Assembly: GCA_015478945.1 (NCBI GenBank)
Contig: JABUQX010078893.1
Coordinates: 7,501 to 35,000, forward strand
Source: Trachelipus rathkii
Lineage: Eukaryota > Arthropoda > Malacostraca > Isopoda > Trachelipodidae
Direction: 5' to 3'
DNA: 27,500 bases
Position numbers and translations under genes: made by a program
Notes under the pieces: generated by a model
Told to the model about the DNA's origin: nothing
What the model saw: the letters and a program-made list of their open reading frames with translations, nothing else
The model's database searches: none
Shown: positions 1-9,458 of the stretch, piece by piece
How positions within the stretch are numbered: position 1 is the first letter of the stretch
Layout: the number at the start of each line of letters is the position of its first letter

Positions 1-11
1 ATAGTATATAA

Positions 12-14
<3 letters not shown>

Positions 15-59
<45 letters not shown>

Positions 60-63
60 ACCA

Positions 64-117
<54 letters not shown>
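15..117. repeat. (TA)n microsatellite
   Basis: Almost pure alternating TA, interrupted by a short CCAGTA stretch near position 61. It is low-complexity DNA with no coding content, and its true length is uncertain because such tracts are hard to assemble. Confidence 0.95.
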
Positions 118-120
<3 letters not shown>

Positions 121-230
121 GTGGTCCAACACCAGTTGCTTGACCATTTCCAAAATAATTTATATTTTACATACTGTTAAACTTATATCTTGAAAATTCA
201 GAACAAAAACAACAAAAATTAATTCAAACT

Positions 231-375
231 CGTTTCAACAGGGTGGCCATTTTTTGCACCTTTGCATAGGTCATTTTGGGATTTATAGCAGTTGCTTTAA
301 ACTGGTTTCAACAGGGTGGCCATTTTTTGCACCTTTGCATAGGTCATTTTGGGCATTTATAGCAGTTGCTTTAAC
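231..375. repeat. Two-copy 73-bp tandem duplication
   Basis: The stretch starting GTTTCAACAGGGTGGCCATT at 232 recurs at 305, nearly identical over about 72 bases and ending in AGCAGTTGCTTTAA both times. The only clear differences are a one-base indel (GGGATTTATAG versus GGGCATTTATAG) and the junction. The near-identity points to a recent duplication. CAGGGTGGCC resembles the outer end of some hAT terminal inverted repeats, and a minus-strand hAT relic follows, so this could be that element's terminus. I found no matching opposite end, so that link is inference. Confidence 0.9.
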
Positions 376-888
376 TCCCTTATCTTAGCTCTGGTAATTC
401 CTAGGACAAAATCTCAAATATTGTGATGTTAAGTACATTTTAAAGTACAATTTTGCTAATTAAAATTTGGTTCTAAAAATATTCCTTCACCATAAATTTT
501 CATATCAAAGTTTTGTATGAAAATCATTGCAAATGTCATGTTTGGGATGACTTTTAATTTACTTTTTTAATTTATTTAAAGTTTGACATTTTCTGGGAAA
601 TTAAAACTATAGCAATGATTTAACCTAAAAAAAAAATTTGTACTTTAAATCTTGCACACTTTTTGACTTTTGAAAAAATTGCTAAATTTAGAGCTTAAGG
701 AGAGCCTATACTTTAAAATAGCTTTTTCCTTTAAATTTAAAAATTAAACAATATTTTGAAGAGGAACTATCAAAATTTAAAATTTCAGTGAAATTAGAAA
801 TTTTTCACAGACAGTTTTTTATGTATTTTATAAAGGGGGAGGGAATTTTGGACTTTTGTCTTCCACAAAAAAAAAAAATAATAAGTAA
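376..888. other. AT-rich stretch with no recognisable gene
   Basis: It is strongly AT-rich with frequent homopolymer A and T runs. No convincing open frame or conserved motif was seen on either strand. It may be the non-coding 3' side of the hAT relic that follows on the minus strand. Confidence 0.5.
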
Positions 889-2160
889 ATAAAAAATTCT
901 AATTCACAAAGAGCATTCCTGACTTTTAATATCAGATCTTCAGTTCTGAGTAAGATTCTGAACTATGGATCAACATAGAAGGCCAAAAAACTATTTTGTT
1001 AACATTCTTTCCCTTTTCCCTCCTTTCACAGAATTTATATGTCACCTGCTACAATCTCTCCTTTATTTTCCATATATTAATTAGATACTTCCACTCTCTA
1101 TAAAATTTTCCAGCAGTCCTCTGCTAGAATTTTCTTTGTTGTAAGGTAAGGATATTTTAATAAATCTCCAAGAGTTTCAATTTACTCTCATTGACTGTTG
1201 GTGAGAGAAGCTTCATGAGTACCTCACTTTTCCACCTTGACACTTTAAACCTTCAATTAATTTTGGGACAACATGCTACCTTTGCCGTTTAGCTTGCCTT
1301 ATAAGATTTGCTGCAAAAGTATTATAAAGTGTAAATTCTTCATCTCATGCGTGTAATCAATATTAATGTCATTGCAACAATCTTTTCAAACTTTTATGTT
1401 CATTCGAGCAAAATCGAAATTCCGGTACTTCTTTGTTTGACATTCAATAAAATCTATATCACATTGACCAGTTTCCTGAAGTTCTTGGTCATTATCCTTT
1501 GATTTTTTAAACTTACTGATCATATTTAATCTGTTGTCCGTAACTATGCTAATAACTTGCCTTTTATTGATTTCAAATTCTTTGAAAACATCAAAAACAA
1601 GTTGTTGGATATATTCACTGAAATGTTGTGATTTGGTATCTTAAGTTGTTAATGTTTTAGAACTATAATTTTTACCTTCATCCACATACTTAATATTAAT
1701 AGCAAAATAAATTACATTTGCCCTTGTACAAGCATCCATTTTCGAATGCAAAAGGGTCCCTTTATGCATTTTTTTAATCTTACTTTTTGGATACACATAT
1801 GTTTCTTCTAGACCCATTTTATAAATGTTTTTCCTGTATAAAGAGAGACTCATTTTCAAAGCCATTTATTTCCCCACACAATCTTTAAAATCCTCATCTT
1901 GCAAAAAAATAAATAAATAAATAAAAAATGGGATATCTTCAACCACCATTACTTTAATATCGTCAACTGTCTGAAAATCATCGATCTGGCATGGTAGGAC
2001 GCCACTAGAAGAACCCTTGAAGCCTGTTGTGGAAGAGATTGTATCTCTTGGTAAATCCATGTGGAGGTGGACGATGCCGACGTTGGTAAACTCATCGAAG
2101 GCCACAGAGAACTGACGACGGAAGAACAGCTGCTGCTTCAGGAACACCATCATTCAGACG
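889..2160 (-). pseudogene. hAT-family transposase relic (ZBED-like), minus strand
   Basis: Read on the minus strand this resembles the RNase-H-like core of an animal hAT transposase (cut-and-paste transposition). The clearest part is about 85 uninterrupted codons at roughly 1633-1380, beginning DTKSQHFSEYIQQL and containing ISIVTDN at about 1534-1551. VTDN is the usual setting of the second acidic catalytic residue in hAT enzymes. Upstream blocks (1865-1641 and 2153-1866) read in shifted frames but keep family-like stretches such as DEDFKDCVGK and KMGLEETY. Beyond 1380 the frame breaks repeatedly, with weak C-terminal-like matches to about 890. No BED finger or hAT dimerisation tail is visible. 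The copy is clearly dead. Assignment to hAT is confident; subfamily is not. Confidence 0.75.
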
Positions 2161-2775
2161 CAGTGAAGTTAATTGTATAGGGGGTGGAAGCAGAAACATC
2201 GGAGGAAGCTTTTGTGAAAAAACATCAACTGGATATACTAAATTCGAGGGTGTGCGACTGCGTTGTTTAACAATAACAGTGTTTCGCACTTTAGAAAAAA
2301 AAAATTAAAAGTTGTACAAAACAAATTTTGCTTACCGGGTTCCTGAAAAAACGGCCTGCAAAGGGTGAAAAGTTCACCGGGAAAAAAGCCTAGCTTAAGT
2401 GAGACAGTGTGTGAGACAATGCAAGAAAATGTGAATGATGTTTTAATGAAAAGAGATTCTCCTTCCAAACAATAATCCACCGCCTCCCTCAAGCTCAGAT
2501 CGTCTCAGTTCCAAGGAAATTAACTTAAGACATGTTTATTTCTTTGTTTTATCTTTTACAGTACTGTATGTGATTATAATTGTTAGGCATGTTCATTCTA
2601 ACTGCATATTTTATTTAAAAATGCTGTACTTAAAAAAACAAAATTGGGGTGGATTTTTTGGGGGCTAGAATGATTTATTACATGTCAATTAATTTAAATG
2701 GAGCAAATTGTTTCTTAAACGAGCATTTCTTGAAATGAGCTAGCTCTCAGAACATATTAAGCTCGTAGTAAGAGG

Positions 2776-2776
<1 letters not shown>
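2161..2776. other. Unassigned AT-rich segment
   Basis: Short minus-strand open frames (for example 2289-2092 and 2492-2238) sit directly upstream of the minus-strand hAT relic and could be remnants of its 5' portion. They contain no BED zinc finger or other motif I recognise. The segment from 2500 to 2776 has nothing identifiable. Confidence 0.4.

Positions 2777-2812
<36 letters not shown>
2777..2812. repeat. (TA)n microsatellite
   Basis: A pure TA tract directly abutting the left end of the second hAT element, which suggests that element inserted into a TA repeat. Confidence 0.95.
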
Positions 2813-2817
<5 letters not shown>

Positions 2818-3109
2818 AGTGATGGGGGTAACATCCACATCCGCTCATTATTAAAGATTCGCATCTGCATCCACGCTTTGCCCTGCGGATGTTGCGAGGA
2901 TATTTATTGTCGAGATTTGATAAAGAATTTTATAATAAAAATACTGAAGATTAATCTGAACGCAAAGTTTAAATGAGAGACATGTGACTCGACTCAACTG
3001 TATAATGATGACTCCTGATCTCACAGCATGAAGTTCATAATAATTTGAGTCAACAGTCACATGAGATTAGGGATGCAAAAAAAAAATCAGCCTCTACAGC
3101 TTGTTCCGA

Positions 3110-4038
3110 TGTAATGTCACCATTAATCTCTAATGCTATGAAGCATTTGAACCATCTCTCAAATGAAAATGATGATGGTTTAAAAGAATGAAAGATGTAA
3201 TAAAACTAGTGCTAGAAAAACGCTTTCGTTCTGTGGAAATTAATGACCTTCATACTATTGCAACTTACTTAGATCAACGTTATAAAGGCAAGTTTTTTTG
3301 TAACAGTATTAGAACAAGTTAAATCGTCACTTTGTGTTGCAGTTGAAAAACTTCAATCCGACCAGTTTATTAATTCGCCACCCATTAAAAGAAAAAGCAA
3401 ATCTACAGAACCAACACTCTCAAGAAGTAAATCAACAAATTCACTGAAAGAATTTCTACAGTCCAGTAGTGATGAAGAAACACACGCATACCAAAAGATG
3501 TAGTGCAAATGATTGAAACTATCACCAAGAAAACGACTAGATACAATGATGATCCTATCAGTTGGTGGCTAAGCAAAATCTTAACCCCATGCTTAAGTAA
3601 ACTTGCAAGGAAATACTTGGCCTGTCCTCAAACTAGTGTTCCAAGTGAGAGAGTATTTAGTAATGCTGGGCTAATATATGATAAAAAGAGAAACAGACTC
3701 TCAGCAGCAGGGTTGTGGAGTCGGAGTCGGGGAGTCGGTAGTTTTGAAGAGAGTGGTGTCGGAGTTCAATTTTGAAAAAGGTGGAGTAGGAGTCTCTAAT
3801 TTTGAAGAGGGTGGAGTCAGAGTCAGAGTCAAAGTCTGTAATTTTCAAAAGAGTGGAGTCGGTAATTTTCAAAAGGATGGAGTCGGAGTTGGTAATTTCA
3901 AGAGGTCGGAGTTGGAGTCAATTTTGAAGAGGGTGGAGTCGGAGTCAGCAAATTTTTGAACCGACTCCACAACCCTGCTCAGCAGAAAAATTAATGTTTC
4001 TCAAGCACAAGCTTCCTATATTTGAATTTCAATATTAG
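3110..4038 (+). pseudogene. hAT transposase, C-terminal part, frameshifted and split by a MITE
   Basis: Three blocks belong to a ZBED-like hAT transposase. About 3188-3296 contains TYLDQRYKGKFF, the family's LDPRYK motif. About 3300-3498 is a Ser/Lys-rich linker in a shifted frame. From 3497 the hAT C-terminal dimerisation domain begins with DDPISWWLSK and continues through ARKYLACPQTSVPSERVFSN to YDKKRNRLSA. The frame is lost at the poly(T) near 3293-3299 and again near 3495. The MITE at 3708-3977 then cuts the domain after RNRLSA. Past it the same frame resumes with EKLMFLKHKLPIFEFQY and a stop at 4036-4038. The N-terminal half with the BED finger and catalytic core is missing. No function is expected. 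Confidence 0.85.
3708..3977. mobile_element. Nested 270-bp hAT-type MITE built of GGAGTC repeats
   Basis: It begins CAGGGTTGTGGAGTCGG and ends with the exact reverse complement, giving 17-bp perfect terminal inverted repeats. The 8-bp sequence CTCAGCAG immediately flanks it on both sides (3700-3707 and 3978-3985). A CAGGG terminus plus an 8-bp target duplication is the classic signature of hAT transposition. The interior is a degenerate minisatellite of GGAGTCGGAGTC and AATTTTGAA/AATTTTCAA units with no coding capacity, so it must have been mobilised in trans. The short open frames seen through it arise from the repeat and are not genes. Confidence 0.93.
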
Positions 4039-4174
4039 TGCAAAAGTATATAATCCATTGTAAAATCTCTTTCATTAAGGTCGGAGGTTGGGGAAAGGTT
4101 GGTGGACTGCATTTGAGTTGAGTCCCCCGTCCTGCACCCTGGTAATACTATATAAATAGATTGTAGCTAAAACT

Positions 4175-4181
<7 letters not shown>

Positions 4182-4217
<36 letters not shown>

Positions 4218-4223
4218 GTATAG

Positions 4224-4289
<66 letters not shown>
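4182..4289. repeat. (TA)n microsatellite inside the hAT element
   Basis: TA tract with a short GTAGTATAG interruption near 4214. The apparent 73-aa Tyr/Ile open frame here is a repeat artefact. Confidence 0.95.
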
Positions 4290-4291
<2 letters not shown>

Positions 4292-4351
4292 AACATCTAA
4301 AATCAAACATCCGCATCCGCGGATGCAAAAAATTACATCTAAGCTGTATCA

Positions 4352-4353
<2 letters not shown>

Positions 4354-4399
<46 letters not shown>

Positions 4400-4408
4400 G
4401 CAGTAGCA

Positions 4409-4487
<79 letters not shown>
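4354..4487. repeat. (TA)n microsatellite
   Basis: Two long TA runs separated by a short unique piece, AAGGTGCAGTAGCAG, at about 4395-4409. It directly abuts the right end of the hAT element. Confidence 0.95.
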
Positions 4488-4489
<2 letters not shown>

Positions 4490-4492
<3 letters not shown>

Positions 4493-5380
4493 GAGATATC
4501 CATTATATTTCCATAAGAAAGAAAAAGGATAAGAATTTTTCTTTCTTATTTACAATTTGATTTCTCCCCGGCTCAAAATCAAATATAATGTTACACCACA
4601 GTTTCATTTCTTTTTTTTTCTTTTTCATCGTTTAGACTATCGCATGATCTCTCCTTTCCCCCCCCCTCCTGTCTGATAAATTTCTTTCAGAGTTGCCAAT
4701 TCACTTTTATAGGTATTCAAAATTTTTCTTTTTTTCTTTTCATTTTTTTGATACTTTAAACACTTCTTTATATTTATTTATATAACCCTGTTCTTCTTTG
4801 AAGCTTTACACTTTTAAAACTTAGTTACACATTAAATTTAATATTACCTTGTTCCTCCAAATTTACCACCAGCAGTTTCATTTTCTCCCTGTAAATTATA
4901 ATCACCTCCCTTCTATTTTTTTTCCCTGATAATTTTCTCGCTGAGTTGCCAATAAACAAGTTTTTATTTTTACTATTTCTATTTTTGGATTTTTGGTTAA
5001 TCAACGATTTTTATATCTCTCAGAATCTCTATTGATATATTCTTTCATTCAACACACTCTAAATTGTTTACATCGACAGAAATCTTACAAAATAAATTAC
5101 CATCTGTTCTCAAGCGAGCACTAGCATCTTTGCTTATCTCCCAAAACAAAATATAATCCCTCCTTCTTCCCCCTTTTTTTCTCCCCTTCTCTCTTAGTAG
5201 CCAGTCCTGCAAAATTAGTGAGACTCACTTTTTAAATGAAAGTTACACTACCTTGGTGTTTTGTGTGTGCTCTCCGATCAAGTTGTCTTTGGAACAAATG
5301 TGGCACATGTGGTTGTGAGTTAATTTACAAATAAATAGTCTGAAGTAGTCAATGCGCATATCATTTTCCAAGGCTTTAAC
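4490..5380. other. AT-rich, pyrimidine-rich region with diverged internal repeats; no gene seen
   Basis: Long T/C stretches recur together with loosely similar blocks. The string CAGTTTCATTT is followed some 80 bases later by a CTGATAA...GAGTTGCCAAT block at about 4600-4700 and again at about 4870-4955, and a weaker AAAATATAATCCCTCC version appears near 5148. This looks like an old, diverged duplication of roughly 270 bp. It could be leader or LTR-like DNA of the retroelement downstream, but no TG...CA ends or primer-binding site were recognised. No open frame of note. Confidence 0.4.
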
Positions 5381-5530
5381 AATAATTCCTCACTTCATAC
5401 GCTAAAGAAGTCATAGAGGAAAGTGGTGAAGAAATCACATATCTCCAGAAACTTGAAGGTGAAGAAAGTCTCAAAACAAGAACCACATTCGTGCCAGATT
5501 TGATTCTCCTCAGAGTTTTTTGCACAACCC
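5381..5530 (+). other. Possible small exon or eroded coding fragment
   Basis: An open stretch of about 49 codons runs from after a TAA at about 5378 to a CAG/GTACAA splice-donor-like junction at about 5531. It reads as an acidic, coding-like peptide (SYAKEVIEESGEEITYLQKL, then PDLILLRVFCTTQ). Beyond the putative donor the frame continues but becomes Phe/Lys-rich and intron-like. No family is recognised. It lies in the same frame as, and 220 bp upstream of, the gag-like ATG, so it could be element leader sequence instead. No strong acceptor is visible, so this is a weak call. Confidence 0.25.
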
Positions 5531-5754
5531 AGGTACAAAAAATTTTCTCACTATATTTTTTTTTTAAAAACAAAGTTCAAAAATATAATTGTACACACCC
5601 CTTTGCTTTTATCAAAAGAGTAATAAAATTAACGTTAATGTCAGGTAAATTTTGGGGTTTATTTTTATATAACACAATCACAAGCGAGATTTCAAAATTT
5701 TAGCTAAGTGCTAAATCCAGTTCCCTTGGCACTATATTTTTAAGAAATCTCAAT

Positions 5755-6372
5755 ATGACTACTGATACTGGATTCTACACCAAACAATGGCACACCAGCC
5801 CCACCTAGAGTTCCACTGCACCGGCCCAACCTATCGCCACAATTACACAGGTGACGAGACCAGATTTGCTTCTCACGGGCAGGGTCAACAGTAGATGGAC
5901 GGGCCCATCTTTGGCTAACTGGGAAATTAATGTAAGAGAAAATATTGTACTCAAACATTGTGTATCAGGATCAGCTAAACTCGCTCAGGCGCTAAATCAG
6001 GTCAGCAACGATCCTGATTCAAAAGTAAGACAGTTCTAAAACGCCAAACCTAAGATTTTTAATGTCCCAACATTAGATGACTTCATCACCAAAATTAAAG
6101 AATGTTTCTTCCCTGATAAACCTCTCTCTTCTCTTGACGTGATGTTGCACGTGAGAAATTTTAAATGGGCTGACAATCGCTCACTTAGTTCTGTGGCTCT
6201 TTCATTGCAAGAAATATACACTGAATTTTTTGATACTCTTTCCCATTTCGGCAACGCTTTTAAACCAGATGAAAAACTCATCATGGCCACAGCATTTTTA
6301 CATCTAGGTACATTATTGCCCGAGAAACCGGATATATTTAGGAGTGATTTTAAGAAGTATTACCAAGCCTAG
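5755..6372 (+). pseudogene. Gag capsid-like region of the retroelement
   Basis: From an ATG at 5755 one frame runs about 205 codons to a TAG at 6370-6372, interrupted by TAG at 5806 and TAA at 6037. The composition is that of a mostly helical protein, and the segment around 6139-6330 (LHVRNFKWADNRSLS, then FFDTLSHFGNAFKPDEKLIM) resembles the helical retrotransposon-gag capsid fold. There is no diagnostic motif, so the call rests mainly on the zinc knuckle and protease downstream. The frame then shifts by one base at about 6371 and continues into the nucleocapsid part. Confidence 0.6.
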
Positions 6373-7133
6373 ATCTAACAAAACAAATTCAAGTATTTTT
6401 ACAGAAGTCTGAGGGCAGATTAAATAACCCAATCAAAATGGTCATCCCTCAGGAAAACATCCACTTCCAAAAGGCTGCTCCATTCATAGAGAAGCCCCAA
6501 AACTTTCCCCAGCGCTAAAACTTTCAACAACCAAACCAAAATTATCAAAAGCGATCTTTCAACCATCAATAAAAGCCACAAACTCCGGTGTTTCACCCTA
6601 GGCAAAGTTCCCCATGCCAAAACACCCAAATATGTTTTCATTGTGAGAGATCCGGGCACACAACTCCGTTTTGTCCTTTTGACCCCTATTGCCGATATTG
6701 TAATGAAAAACACAAAAGGGGAACAAAGCCAAACTGTAAAGACTCTAGATAGAATCTAAATAACACAAATTTTCCTTTGAAACACGCCACAATAACTGAA
6801 CAAATTAAACAAAATTTTATAAACAATAAATGGATGGGAACTGGCATCTTTAGACAATCATATCAGGGAGTTAAACCCAAAAATAGACCAAACTATCAGC
6901 AACCACCACAACAGAATCATAGATCTTCATGGAGAAATAAGAAAACGTCCTACGCCAAAATGGCTGAACCCTCAAGTGAATATGAAGAAGTTCCAGATGA
7001 GCAATATGAGATGCAACAGCAAAACTTTTACTATGATGATGAAAGTGAAAATTATTACAATGAGGAACCAAATGACCAGTGTAGGACACATAGAAAAACC
7101 TCCCCTCCTGGTTCAAGGAGATACAAATGTTAA
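6372..7133 (+). pseudogene. Nucleocapsid-like part of gag with CCHC zinc knuckle
   Basis: Read from 6372 in the shifted frame, this is a basic, Gln/Asn/Pro-rich region leading to a perfect CX2CX4HX4C zinc knuckle (CFHCERSGHTTPFC) at 6633-6674. It is followed by a second Cys/His cluster (CRYCNEKHK...C) with non-canonical spacing. Zinc knuckles of this type bind element RNA during packaging. In-frame stops occur near 6517, 6571 and 6748. After the last one the same frame stays open from 6777 to 7133, changing from basic to acidic and Tyr/Glu-rich. Another frame change follows near 7075-7130. Confidence 0.75.
6633..6674 (+). other. CCHC zinc-knuckle motif
   Basis: Fourteen codons give C-x2-C-x4-H-x4-C exactly, with the Gly before His that is usual in gag nucleocapsid knuckles. 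This is the most reliable single marker that the surrounding frames come from a retroelement. Confidence 0.85.
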
Positions 7134-8230
7134 CACATATAATTTAAATGTTCCTAACTCTCCCAACTCTTATTGTAAGCAAAATGCAGCTATGAATGCA
7201 TTCACAAATCAAACACACAAACACACTAGATAGGATGCAAAATGTTTCTTGTTTTCATTTCAGATCTGAGGTCACAGCAGATGATGAGGTTTTATCACCA
7301 GATGGTATGGATGAGAAGGATTTTAATGGTTCATCGGGAGAAACTATAGGTTTTATAAAAAATTTTACTAATAATTATGCTTCTCTCAACAGGGTTTCTC
7401 CCACTCAAGACTCTCACCACACTTCCAAGGATCAGGTACATTTTGTTATTAATGATACTGTTAAACCAGGTTCAAATTTTAAAACACTTAATTTTAATAA
7501 TAATAAATTATATAATTATAACAATATAAAGCTGGTCATTATTGATATTGAAGACACCGGGAATACGAATAGTAGTAGTGGAAATGACACAAATAAAAAA
7601 TCCATTACACTAGAGCTCTCACCCCCAATGAGGGACAATCCTATTGCACATGTTAGAAATAAGATGTGGAATAGGACCCCTTCTCAAAATGTAGACACAA
7701 TATCTCAAACAAAAAGAAGTAGTAATGAATATGACATAAGTCAAGTTAATACCTATATAGCACAAAATGCTGCAGAGGTAGGAGGCAATGAGGAAAGTAA
7801 GACAGATATAGGATATGATTGCTGGAAAATTATTAGTGGTAGTACCACAAGCATTTTTGGAAATCATATAGCTCACACGAATATAGAGCACTGGCAAAGA
7901 AGTAGAATGAGCATAGCATATGACCAAAAGAGCAGAGCAGAGCAGATGCTGAAAAGCAAAATGGAATTAGGATTAAATATACCAGACAGTCCAGAGGGAC
8001 AAGGTATAACTAGAATTGACGTGCAAAACAATATAATAAATAGGAATGAATATGAAAAGCGCACTTTCAATATATACAGGAGGAACAGAATGTTAAGTAG
8101 TACAAATAAAGCAAGTAGAAGAACAGCCCCGGCATACACTAAAAACAATGTAGAAGCAGACTTTACAAATTGTAATGATTTGCATAATAATTTAGATAGG
8201 AATAACTTCATAGGGTATACCTCAGCATAG
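7134..8230 (+). CDS. Asn/Ser-rich open frame of about 344 codons between zinc knuckle and protease
   Basis: The longest open frame in the window (7196-8230), plus strand, without recognisable domains. It is hydrophilic, rich in Asn, Ser, Thr and Ile, with runs such as FNNNKLYNYNNIK. It has no membrane segment, signal peptide or catalytic motif. It lies between gag-like sequence and the protease with no intergenic signals, so it is probably part of the element's polyprotein or an element-specific accessory frame. The listed ATG at 7196 may not be a real start, because coding-like sequence in another frame (6976-7233) overlaps it. What it does is unknown. Confidence 0.45.
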
Positions 8231-8263
8231 TTTTCATATATCTTCCTCTTGTTTTAATATTTT

Positions 8264-8936
8264 TCTTTTGAATTCAATGACAGCTCTAATTCCTTTAAAG
8301 ACTTAATTAGTAATTTTGATCTCTCTCCCCCATTAACGAACAACACAGATTCCTCTTTTTCCTCTATGCATGCTCCAACTCTAATGAATGAGAATTTTTC
8401 TCAGGGCACCCCCCCTTCCTCTCAAAAAGATTGCTGACACTATATTATCTTTTAATGAAGCAACATTACCTAATTCTTTATTAGTTTCTCATACTCTCGA
8501 TTCTGAGGATTATGAATCGATCCCCGGACCATCACTTAATGAATATTTGGAACCTCAACCATCACTTAGCTTCTCTCATGTTGAAAATCACACTCCCATA
8601 ACTACTCAAAGTACACAGCACATACAATATCACGCTCCTCTCTACCCCAAGGAATCAAATAACTTCTCTATTTTCACTTCTGCACATAATATCAGTTATA
8701 ACTCTCTTCCACAAGTAGCAACACTTCCTTCCTCTTTCACAAACGACACTGTTCCAATCTCAAATTCACAACCACCTTATATTCATTTCAATTCAGAGCA
8801 GGACAAATCGATCCAGGAGCCCCCGCACAACAAAAATTTTCAATCTCAGCCTCAAACATCTTTCCCAGCTTCTGATTTTGCAAATCTTTCTACTCAGAAC
8901 CCACCTAAAGTAGACTCTCATCTTTCTTTATCTTAA
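8264..8936 (+). CDS. Ser/Pro/Thr-rich open frame of the retroelement linker
   Basis: Coding-like sequence begins about 8264 (FEFNDSSNSFKDLIS) in one frame and passes into the frame open from 8388 to 8936 near the C-run at 8408. The 182-codon frame is rich in Ser, Pro, Asn, Gln and Thr with very few charged clusters, typical of a disordered linker. No domain is recognised. It ends just before the protease, whose frame begins at about 8940. The element's C-tract is a likely site of a sequencing indel, so the frame change may not be biological. Confidence 0.45.
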
Positions 8937-8939
8937 ATC

Positions 8940-9458
8940 GAATCAATTCCTTTTTCTAATTCCACCTCTAAACAATAGTTTTCTAAACGCTGTTCCACAG
9001 GAGTTAACTTTGTCTTCATATTTTACAAATAATACAAACATAGTCATGGATGAATAGACCATCTCTCAACCTTTAGTTGATCCCGCATATTTTTTAGAAA
9101 CTGCTATAACATTTAATACCTATACATTACACAATAAACGCTTTCTTTTAGACTCTGGCTCAAACAGTTCGCTCGCGAAACGGTCTCTCATATTAGAATT
9201 AGAAAACAGATTTGCCATAAATATACCACTCACGAAAATGCCTATCACTTTGAAATCTATCAAAGGAGATGTCTTTAATCAAATAGGGACAACAATCCTA
9301 TACATCCACATTAAACACATAGTTTTACCATAAATTTTATTGTAATAGATGATTCTTTATGTGGTTTTAAAGCGGATTTACTTTTAGGAACTAATTTTCT
9401 TACACAGCCATATATTAGGTTTGAAGCACATAAAAATTCTCTCTATTGTGTCAGATAG
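8940..9458 (+). pseudogene. Retroviral-type aspartic protease, frameshifted
   Basis: The active-site motif LLDSGSNSSL occurs at about 9145-9174. DSG is an accepted variant of the DT/SG catalytic triad of retropepsins, which cut element polyproteins and work as dimers. About 65 codons later, after a frame break near 9330, comes the second family hallmark, FKADLLLGTNFL (about 9368-9403), matching the hydrophobic-LLG-DFL motif near the end of these proteases. A TAG at 9055 interrupts the lead-in and the frame ends with TAG at 9456-9458. Length and spacing of the two motifs fit a single retropepsin domain. A clan AA protease of another origin is possible but less likely next to a zinc knuckle. 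Confidence 0.8.

Larger units (their letters stand above)
2817..4354 (+). mobile_element. hAT DNA transposon remnant (about 1.5 kb) with subterminal GCGGATGC repeats
   Basis: The left end starts TAGTGATGGGGG; the right end finishes ATCACTA, so the outermost TAGTGAT is inverted at the two ends. Both flanks carry copies of the GCGGATGCGGATG/ATCCGCATCCGC motif (near 2837-2890 and 4306-4326), as expected for hAT subterminal transposase-binding repeats. The interior holds the C-terminal half of a plus-strand hAT transposase, a nested MITE and a TA tract. Both outer flanks are TA repeats, so an 8-bp target duplication cannot be distinguished. It is much shorter than an autonomous hAT element, so internal deletion is likely. 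The ends are inferred from the imperfect inverted repeat. Confidence 0.6.
5755..9458 (+). mobile_element. Degenerate gag-protease retroelement fragment lacking reverse transcriptase
   Basis: Successive plus-strand blocks give a retroelement order: capsid-like region (5755-6372), linker and CCHC zinc knuckle (6372-6750), a long low-complexity spacer (6777-8936) and a retroviral-type aspartic protease (8940-9458). Reading requires at least four frame changes and passes several stops, so it is not functional as written. After 9458 the sequence runs into a TA desert, with no reverse transcriptase, RNase H, integrase or recognisable LTR. It is either a truncated LTR retrotransposon or a gag-protease-only derivative. 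Family assignment within the LTR elements cannot be made from what is present. Confidence 0.7.

Noticed and set aside
3657..3959. Val/Gly/Glu-rich open frames on both strands through the GGAGTC repeat
   Set aside because: They arise from the repeat units of the MITE.
4075..4296. 73-aa Tyr/Ile open frame on the minus strand
   Set aside because: It is a translation of (TA)n.
5755..9458. Reassigned TAA/TAG codons as an alternative genetic code
   Set aside because: Malic enzyme exons end with ordinary TGA and TAA at the expected place, and the hAT relic also contains TGA stops, so decay is the simpler explanation.
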